DNA from: Muribaculaceae bacterium
Lineage (GTDB): Bacteria > Bacteroidota > Bacteroidia > Bacteroidales > Muribaculaceae
Direction: 5' to 3'
NCBI GenBank assembly: GCA_022511505.1
Contig: JAFLTK010000159.1
Span: 1 to 6,912, forward strand
DNA length: 6,912 nt
Shown: positions 1 to 4,566 of the stretch, one piece after another
Numbering within the stretch: position 1 is the first letter of the stretch
Layout of the letters: each line of letters opens with the position of its first letter
Notes under the pieces: model-generated
The model's input: only the letters and a program-made list of their open reading frames with translations
Database searches by the model: none
What the model was told of the DNA's origin: nothing
Position numbers and translations under genes: made by a program

Positions 1-137
1 TTGGTACAAGCCTCAATTTTTGACCGTCGAGCCTTAAAATTCTTTTGAAATTTTTTGCTGTTCCGTCGCTTCCTTATCTCTCCAATTATTGCCTCGCCGG
101 TGATAATATTGATGAAGTTACCGGCAAGAAATTTTTA
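1..137. other. AT-rich stretch beyond the 3' end of recQ
   Basis: No gene can be supported here. On the + strand the first bases could be read as the last codons of an incoming gene (one frame stops at TAA 35-37, another at TGA 46-48), but too little is present to choose. An AT-only imperfect hairpin (arms 36-42 and 47-54) followed by T residues to 56 could be a weak + strand terminator. On the minus strand there is no start codon followed by a worthwhile frame after the recQ stop. Confidence 0.4.
96..125 (-). terminator. Possible hairpin downstream of recQ
   Basis: A perfect 6-bp inverted repeat (GCCGGT at 96-101, ACCGGC at 120-125) encloses an 18-nt AT-rich loop, starting 12 nt after the recQ stop codon in the direction of transcription. 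Its position suits a transcript-end structure. The loop is long and no U-run follows it on the minus strand, so it is not a standard intrinsic terminator and may be chance. Confidence 0.2.
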
Positions 138-2051
138 CTATTTGACGACGAGGGTGCCGTAGAGTTTTACGGTGCCATCGTCGGCCATTTGGCGAACGGT
201 CTCGATGAGGATGTCGGTGTTGGCGCCGGTTGCCAAGGCGATGAAATCGAGGGTGCGACCGCCGGGCATGGCGGCGAGCGTAAGGATATGGTCGGCGAGC
301 GACTTGGTGTCGGCCACTGCCGCGGGGCGCTTGTTGCGGCAATTGTCGCAGGAGCCGCATGGGGCGGTGTCTTTCTCGCCAAAGTAGCCCAACAACACCT
401 GAGAGCGGCACGACGTGGTGAACGCAAACTCCTGCATGGCGCGGATGCGCTGCTCCATGTTGGCGCGCTGGTCGTCATAGACCGCACGGGGCATCTGAAC
501 GTAGCGCGGCTCCTCGCGCGAGGTGGTGAAGACAATATAGGGGGTCGTCTTGCGCGGAATATAACTAACGGCGTGTAAGCGCCCTAAGTAGAGCAGCGAG
601 TCATAAACCTGTTGCTCGGTCAGGCCGGTGCGGTTGACGATAAGGCTTTCGTTGATATAGACATAGTCGGCAAATAGCCCGGTGTAGGAGCGCAGGATAC
701 ACTGGAACACTGTGTCGGTCACCGGGTCGAGCGGCAGGTCATAGAGTTCGCGCTTTGTGACGACAATCATCAGGCGCGAGCGGGTGGTCGTCTCCTCGAC
801 AAACTCGATATAGCCGGCGCGGGTCAGCAGCATCAGTGCATTGTGGGCAATCGTGGGCTTAAACCCAAATCGGTTGCAGAACAGGTTGAAGTTGAACTCA
901 TACACGCGGCCATACCCCTCGCCAACAGCCACGTCGAGAAAGTTGCCCATCATCTCATAGACATTCTTGATGGTTTCAATCGGCGGAAAGGCCTCGCCGA
1001 TGCGGCGCGTCAACAATCCCTTGTCGGCGCGTCCCACGAGCATTACAGCAAACGATTTAACGCCGTCGCGCCCGGCACGGCCCGCCTCCTGATAATACTC
1101 TTCGAGCGACGGCGGGAGGTCATAATGGACAACCACGCGCACGTCGGGCTTGTCGATGCCCATGCCAAAGGCGTTTGTGGCCACGATGACACGGCAGCGG
1201 TCCTCTTTCCATTCGGCCTGCTTGGCGTTCTTGTCCTCGGGGGCAAGCCCGGCATGGTAATAGTCGGCGCTGATGCCGGCGGCGCGTAGCATTTCGGCAA
1301 TCTGGCGCGTGCGACGCCGGGAGCGCACGTAGACAATGGCCGTCCCGGCGGTGTTGTGGAGCACTTTCAGCAGGTGGGTGTCCTTATTGTCGGTGTAGCG
1401 CACGATATAACTCAGATTGTCGCGGTGGAAACTGCGGGCCAGCAACCGCGGCTCTTTCATCTCGAGACGCTCCATGATGTCGGTGACCACGCGCGGGGTC
1501 GCCGAGGCGGTCAGCGCCAAGGTTGGAGCGTCGGGGAAATGGCGGCGTAGTTCGGCAATCTTCAGATAGGACGGGCGGAAGTCATAGCCCCACTGCGAGA
1601 TACAGTGGGCCTCGTCGACAACAATCAGCGATACTTTCATCGAGCGCAACTCGTCGACAAACGTTTTTGAGCGCAATCGCTCGGGCGAGGTGTAGGCAAT
1701 CTTGGCCACGCCGAGGCGCGCGCGGTCGAGCCCCAGACGCAGGTGGCTGCGGCTCATCCCCGAGTAGAAGTAGACGGCACGGATGCCGCGGTCGTTGAGG
1801 TTGTCGACCTGATCTTTCATCAGCGAGATTAGCGGCGTGACAACGAGCGTCAGCCCCGGCATCATCAGCGCCGGGACCTGAAATGTTATCGACTTGCCGC
1901 CGCCGGTGGGCAACAGCCCGAGCGTGTCGCGTCCGGCAAGTATCGACTCGATAATCTCCTGCTGTAGAGGTCTGAACGCGTCATATCCCCAGTATTTTTT
2001 CAGCACTTCCACCGGGGAGAGGCCGGCGGTTGCTTTTTCAATCCGGGTCAT
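138..2051 (-). CDS. recQ: RecQ-family ATP-dependent DNA helicase (637 aa)
   Basis: A superfamily 2 3'-5' DNA helicase expected to unwind DNA for recombination repair, here beside RecJ. Visible motifs, numbered from the ATG at 2051: Q-motif FRPLQ (26-30), Walker A TGGGKS with K53, DEAH (146-149), aromatic-rich loop ISQWGYDFR (151-159), SAT (183-185), motif V ATNAFGMGID (291-300) and motif VI QEAGRAGRDG (321-330). The zinc module has C548, C565, C568 and C571, with the same C-X16-C-X2-C-X2-C spacing as E. coli RecQ. Oddly, about 170 extra residues (roughly 355-525) separate the helicase core from this module and contain two stretches that look like winged helices. Only about 65 residues follow the cysteines, so no HRDC domain is visible. 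A TTG at 2057 would add two residues, but the ATG is preferred. The gene overlaps the recJ 3' end by 14 bp, which suggests translational coupling. The family is certain; which RecQ subfamily is not. Confidence 0.95.
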   Translation of the reverse strand: MTRIEKATAGLSPVEVLKKYWGYDAFRPLQQEIIESILAGRDTLGLLPTGGGKSITFQVPALMMPGLTLVVTPLISLMKDQVDNLNDRGIRAVYFYSGMSRSHLRLGLDRARLGVAKIAYTSPERLRSKTFVDELRSMKVSLIVVDEAHCISQWGYDFRPSYLKIAELRRHFPDAPTLALTASATPRVVTDIMERLEMKEPRLLARSFHRDNLSYIVRYTDNKDTHLLKVLHNTAGTAIVYVRSRRRTRQIAEMLRAAGISADYYHAGLAPEDKNAKQAEWKEDRCRVIVATNAFGMGIDKPDVRVVVHYDLPPSLEEYYQEAGRAGRDGVKSFAVMLVGRADKGLLTRRIGEAFPPIETIKNVYEMMGNFLDVAVGEGYGRVYEFNFNLFCNRFGFKPTIAHNALMLLTRAGYIEFVEETTTRSRLMIVVTKRELYDLPLDPVTDTVFQCILRSYTGLFADYVYINESLIVNRTGLTEQQVYDSLLYLGRLHAVSYIPRKTTPYIVFTTSREEPRYVQMPRAVYDDQRANMEQRIRAMQEFAFTTSCRSQVLLGYFGEKDTAPCGSCDNCRNKRPAAVADTKSLADHILTLAAMPGGRTLDFIALATGANTDILIETVRQMADDGTVKLYGTLVVK

Positions 2052-3774
2052 CGACAATGTGGATATCCTTTATCTGGAGTTGAACGGCGTTGATGCTTTT
2101 TTGGTGCTTGTTTTCCTCGATGGTGAAGCAGATGTCAAAACGCTTGCCGGCATGGATGGCGTCATAATATTGAGCCTTGTTGAACGCGATGCCGCCAAAG
2201 ACCTTGCCCGACGTGTCGTCGACCATCTCGAGTTTGATGTGCTCCAAGTGACGGCCCACGAGTTTGCTGGTCCCGAAGTCGAGGACGCTACGCGCCAGAA
2301 ACACCGGCTTGCTGTTACCGGGACCAAAGGGGTTGAAACGACGCAAGGTGGCGACAAACTCGGGCGTAATCTGGGAGAAACTCAGCGTCGAGTCAATCTC
2401 GAGTTGAGGGGTCAGTTGGGTCGGCAAAATATTGTCGGCAACAAATTGCTCAAAGCGGCGGGTGAACTCGGGAATGTTTTCCTCTTTGAGCGACAACCCG
2501 ACGGCGTAGGAGTGGCCGCCGAAATTCTCGAGCAGGTCGCGCGAGGCGTCGACCGCCTTGTAGACGTCAAAGCCCTGAACCGAGCGCGACGAGCCGGTGG
2601 CAACGCCGTTGGCAAAGGTTAGGACGACGGCCGGTTTGTAATAAAGTTCGGTTATGCGCGAGGCGACGATGCCAATGATGCCCTTGTGCCAGTCTTTGTT
2701 GTAGATGACAATTGACTTTTTGTCGCTGGTCAGTTCGCCGCGGGCCTCGAGGATGGCGTTGGCCTCGTCGGTGACGCGCTTGTCGAGCTCCTTGCGGTCC
2801 TGGTTGTAGCGGTCAATCTCGCGGGCCTTGGCCATGGCGTCGGTGATGTCGCGCGACACGAGCAGTTCAACCGCCTCGCGGCCACTCTGCATGCGTCCGC
2901 TGGCGTTGATGCGCGGCCCGATTTTGAAGATGACATCGCTGATGGTGATTTCACGACCCGACAGGCCGCAGATGCGGATAATCGCTCGCAGACCCATGTT
3001 GGGACTGGTGTTGAGTCGGCGCAGGCCATGGAATGTCATGATGCGGTTCTCGTCGACCATCGGCACAATATCGGCTGCAATCGATACCGCCACCAGGTCG
3101 AGCATCGCCTCGAGGTCGGTCGTGTCGAGGCCGTTGCTCATGGCAAACGCCTGCATGAACTTATATCCCACGCCACAGCCGCTCAGGTGGCTGCACGGGT
3201 AGGGACTTCCCTCGAGTTTGGGGTTGAGGATGGCGACAGCCTCGGGAAGACGGTCGTCGGGAACATGATGGTCACAGATGATGAAATCGATGCCCAGAGT
3301 CTTGGCATACTCGATTTCATCAATCGCTTTGATGCCGCAATCAAGGATTATAATGAGGCTGACACCGGCCTCGGCCGCCTGCTCGACGCTGTTGATGGTG
3401 ATGCCATAGCCATCTTCGGTGCGCGTCGGGATATAATACTCGATATTGGAATAATAGATTTGGAGATACTTGTAGACCAGCGCCACGGCAGTAGTGCCGT
3501 CGACGTCATAGTCGCCGTAGACCATAATCTTTTCTTTGGCCCCCATGGCCTTGTTTAGGCGCGCAACTGCCTTGTCCATATCCGGCATCAGGAATGGGTC
3601 ATGCATGTCGGCCAGCGAGGGGTAGAAAAACCTCTCGGCCTGGTCGACGCTCTCAATGCCGCGCTTGGCAAGCAACTCGCTGACCGGGGGGACAGACGAG
3701 TATCGCTTGGCCAAATCGGCCTCGGCGCGCTTTTCTTGGGTAGTAAGGGGCGTGTAAGTCCATTTACTATTCAT
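2038..3774 (-). CDS. recJ: Single-stranded-DNA-specific exonuclease RecJ (578 aa)
   Basis: A 5'-3' exonuclease on single-stranded DNA of the DHH phosphoesterase superfamily. It resects DNA ends opened by RecQ and also acts in mismatch and base-excision repair. The length is close to E. coli RecJ (577 aa). Metal-binding motifs are intact: YGDYDVDGT (86-94; D88, D90, D92), D145 in ILDCG, D168-H169-H170 in CDHH, and D235 in AADIVPM. The conserved GPRINASGRM segment is at 286-295. The DHHA1 domain follows with HKGIIGIVASRI (363-374) and GGHSYAVGLSL (419-429), where the usual GGHxxAAG carries V for the second A. The C-terminal OB-like domain (about 456-577) includes FNPFGPGN (480-487). The ATG at 3774 is chosen because it fits the family N-terminus; an A-rich stretch precedes it instead of a Shine-Dalgarno. 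recQ follows with a 14-bp overlap. No promoter is evident in the 90 bp upstream, so its transcript may start beyond the repeat arrays. Confidence 0.97.
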   Translation of the reverse strand: MNSKWTYTPLTTQEKRAEADLAKRYSSVPPVSELLAKRGIESVDQAERFFYPSLADMHDPFLMPDMDKAVARLNKAMGAKEKIMVYGDYDVDGTTAVALVYKYLQIYYSNIEYYIPTRTEDGYGITINSVEQAAEAGVSLIIILDCGIKAIDEIEYAKTLGIDFIICDHHVPDDRLPEAVAILNPKLEGSPYPCSHLSGCGVGYKFMQAFAMSNGLDTTDLEAMLDLVAVSIAADIVPMVDENRIMTFHGLRRLNTSPNMGLRAIIRICGLSGREITISDVIFKIGPRINASGRMQSGREAVELLVSRDITDAMAKAREIDRYNQDRKELDKRVTDEANAILEARGELTSDKKSIVIYNKDWHKGIIGIVASRITELYYKPAVVLTFANGVATGSSRSVQGFDVYKAVDASRDLLENFGGHSYAVGLSLKEENIPEFTRRFEQFVADNILPTQLTPQLEIDSTLSFSQITPEFVATLRRFNPFGPGNSKPVFLARSVLDFGTSKLVGRHLEHIKLEMVDDTSGKVFGGIAFNKAQYYDAIHAGKRFDICFTIEENKHQKSINAVQLQIKDIHIVDDPD

Positions 3775-4071
3775 TTATGTTGCTTTTTTTATATCGAGCG
3801 AGCAGGAGCCGGCCGTTGCCAACCCCGGGAGGAGAGGGAGAGAATCGCAGGCTGTTACTTGTTGTGGGTGTTGTCGGTGTCGTTGGTGTCGTTGGTGTCG
3901 TTGGTGTCGTCGGTGTCGTTGGTGTTGTTGATGTCGTTGGTGTCGTTGGTGTTGTTGGTGTCGTCGGTGTCGTCGGTGTCGTCGGTGTCGTCGGTGACCG
4001 GCCAACAATAAAAACAATAACAACAGTAAAAACAATAACAACAATAAAAACAACAAAAACAAAACAAGCAT
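3775..4071 (-). CDS. Doubtful 98-aa repeat-encoded ORF abutting recJ
   Basis: This frame starts at ATG 4071 and its TAA (3777-3775) directly touches the recJ ATG. It would encode a very Leu/Phe-rich hydrophobic stretch (about residues 2-23, from the A/C-rich array), then His/Arg/Gln tripeptide repeats from the G/T-rich array, then about 35 non-repetitive residues. A second frame, TTG 4087 to a TAG at 3769-3767, would give a hydrophobic segment followed by Pro-Thr-Thr repeats and overlap recJ by 8 bp. The 9-bp units contain no stop codons in several frames on both strands, so openness is weak evidence. No family is recognisable. I consider it more likely non-coding, and list it because the adjacency to recJ would allow coupling. 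Confidence 0.15.
   Translation of the reverse strand: MLVLFLLFLLLLLFLLLLLFLLLAGHRRHRRHRRHRRHQQHQRHQRHQQHQRHRRHQRHQRHQRHRQHPQQVTACDSLPLLPGLATAGSCSLDIKKAT
3867..3992. repeat. 9-bp G/T-rich tandem array, 14 units
   Basis: Fourteen consecutive 9-bp units fit the consensus GGTGTYGTY on the + strand, running without a gap from 3867 to 3992. Most are GGTGTCGTT or GGTGTCGTC. Variants are GGTGTTGTC (3867), GGTGTTGTT (3921 and 3948) and one GATGTCGTT (3930). The last four units are identical GGTGTCGTC copies, which suggests recent slippage at that end. The + strand has a single A (in the GATGTCGTT unit) across the whole array. On the minus strand it lies 93 to 218 bp upstream of the recJ start and would sit in the 5' leader of any recJ transcript starting further upstream. 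Confidence 0.95.
4004..4066. repeat. 9-bp A/C-rich tandem array, 7 units
   Basis: Seven units with consensus AACAATAAM lie 11 bp beyond the G/T-rich array: AACAATAAA, AACAATAAC, AACAGTAAA, AACAATAAC, AACAATAAA, AACAACAAA and AACAAAACA. The first four alternate in A and C endings, so an 18-bp higher-order period is also visible. The + strand of this array contains one G. The unit matches the reverse complement of the neighbouring array's unit (AACGACACC) at five of nine positions. Copies degrade towards the 4066 end. Confidence 0.85.
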
Positions 4072-4217
4072 CACCTTGAGCCTGCAAAATTGAATATATA
4101 GTTACTGAAAGCCTCGGTTTGCGGCCTTCGGTATGGTTAAATATGGTGATTATCAGCCCGCAGGGTATGATCGAGGAGAGCCTGTCGGGGCCGGCGGATT
4201 TGGCCGCTATACACCAT

Positions 4218-4249
4218 GTTGCAAAATTAACAAAAATAATCCAACTTTG
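4218..4249 (+). promoter_or_regulatory. Possible upstream promoter (P1) toward maeB
   Basis: GTTG (4218-4221) and CAACTTTG (4242-4249) are separated by 20 bp, each one mismatch from the Bacteroidales -33 TTTG and -7 TAnnTTTG boxes. The spacer is AT-rich as usual. Transcription would start near 4255 and give maeB a leader of about 310 nt containing the 4317-4369 hairpin. It is weaker than the promoter at 4464-4495. Confidence 0.4.
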
Positions 4250-4316
4250 CTATCCCGTTAACTAATTTTAGGAATAATCTTTTCGGCTTGCTTTTCGGGC
4301 CGTCCATTTCGCCATA

Positions 4317-4369
4317 CGCCGGCGTTAATGTGTCGCTTTTTTCACCCTTCGGGCTCACACCCGCCGGCG
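4317..4369 (+). promoter_or_regulatory. GC-rich hairpin segment upstream of maeB
   Basis: Two copies of the self-complementary octamer CGCCGGCG (4317-4324 and 4362-4369) can pair. Further in, TGTG (4329-4332) pairs with CACA (4356-4359), and CCCTTCGGG at 4345-4353 can form a small UUCG-loop hairpin at the tip. Flanking smaller stems are CGGC/GCCG (4284-4287/4299-4302) and CCGGG/CCCGG (4407-4411/4418-4422). It would be transcribed only from P1. It could be an RNA leader element, an attenuator for P1 transcripts, or a DNA site; no known riboswitch class is recognised and no U-run follows. Confidence 0.35.
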
Positions 4370-4463
4370 GCTGACAAAAATCACCGTCGTTTGACTTTCC
4401 TTGCTTCCGGGTTTAGCCCCGGCACGAGCCCAAAGGACGAAAAAACACGATTATCGACATTTA

Positions 4464-4495
4464 TTTGCTTTAGAGCGAGTAAAATTGTAACTTTG
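4464..4495 (+). promoter_or_regulatory. maeB promoter (P2), Bacteroidales sigma-ABfr type
   Basis: A perfect -33 TTTG (4464-4467) and a perfect -7 TAnnTTTG as TAACTTTG (4488-4495) are separated by 20 bp, the standard spacing for the primary sigma factor of Bacteroidales. Transcription should start around 4500, leaving a leader of about 65 nt before the maeB ATG. That leader ends in an A-rich stretch without a Shine-Dalgarno motif, as is normal in the phylum. Confidence 0.8.
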
Positions 4496-4566
4496 CGACT
4501 GCGCTAAGTGCGCGCTAACGTTTTGGCTATTCAAACCGCTTAATAACACAATCTAAATACCTGACA

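Larger units (their letters stand above)
3775..4566. other. Divergent recJ/maeB intergenic region, 792 bp
   Basis: In order from the recJ side, it contains an A-rich recJ leader with no clear proximal promoter and an 18-nt polypurine run (3827-3844, including an 11-nt mirror repeat at 3832-3842). Next come a G/T-rich 9-bp array, an A/C-rich 9-bp array and about 150 bp of unremarkable sequence. On the maeB side there is a weak promoter, a GC-rich hairpin segment and then the strong maeB promoter with its short leader. On the minus strand two TAnnTTTG matches (4222-4229 and 4231-4238) could mark a distant recJ promoter, but neither has a suitable -33 box. No tRNA, rRNA or recognised riboswitch was seen. 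Confidence 0.8.

Noticed and set aside
1..48. C-terminal end of a convergent + strand gene
   Set aside because: Two frames are possible and only 11-15 codons are present, so a coding call cannot be supported.
45..578. 177-aa + strand open frame over the recQ 3' end
   Set aside because: It is antisense to the conserved RecQ zinc module, has no recognisable family, and is explained by the C-rich codon use of recQ.
1894..2622. 242-aa + strand open frame across the recJ-recQ junction
   Set aside because: It is antisense to two well-conserved genes and shows no domain or start signal of its own.
3827..3844. Polypurine run with mirror repeat as a triplex-forming element
   Set aside because: The perfect mirror is only 11 nt, too short to argue for H-DNA.
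3867..4066. CRISPR array
   Set aside because: The units are 9 bp and contiguous, with no unique spacers and no cas genes nearby.
3601..4079. + strand frames giving Val-Ser-Leu or Val-Val-Gly repeats
   Set aside because: They arise from the stop-free 9-bp array; one is antisense to recJ, and neither has a promoter or a sensible protein composition.
4222..4238. Minus-strand recJ promoter at two TAnnTTTG matches
   Set aside because: No TTTG-like -33 box lies 19-21 bp upstream of either match, and AT-rich sequence gives such matches easily.
4133..4261. 42-codon + strand ORF rich in Gly and Tyr
   Set aside because: It is short, overlaps the P1 promoter, has no upstream promoter or recognisable family, and is likely a chance frame.
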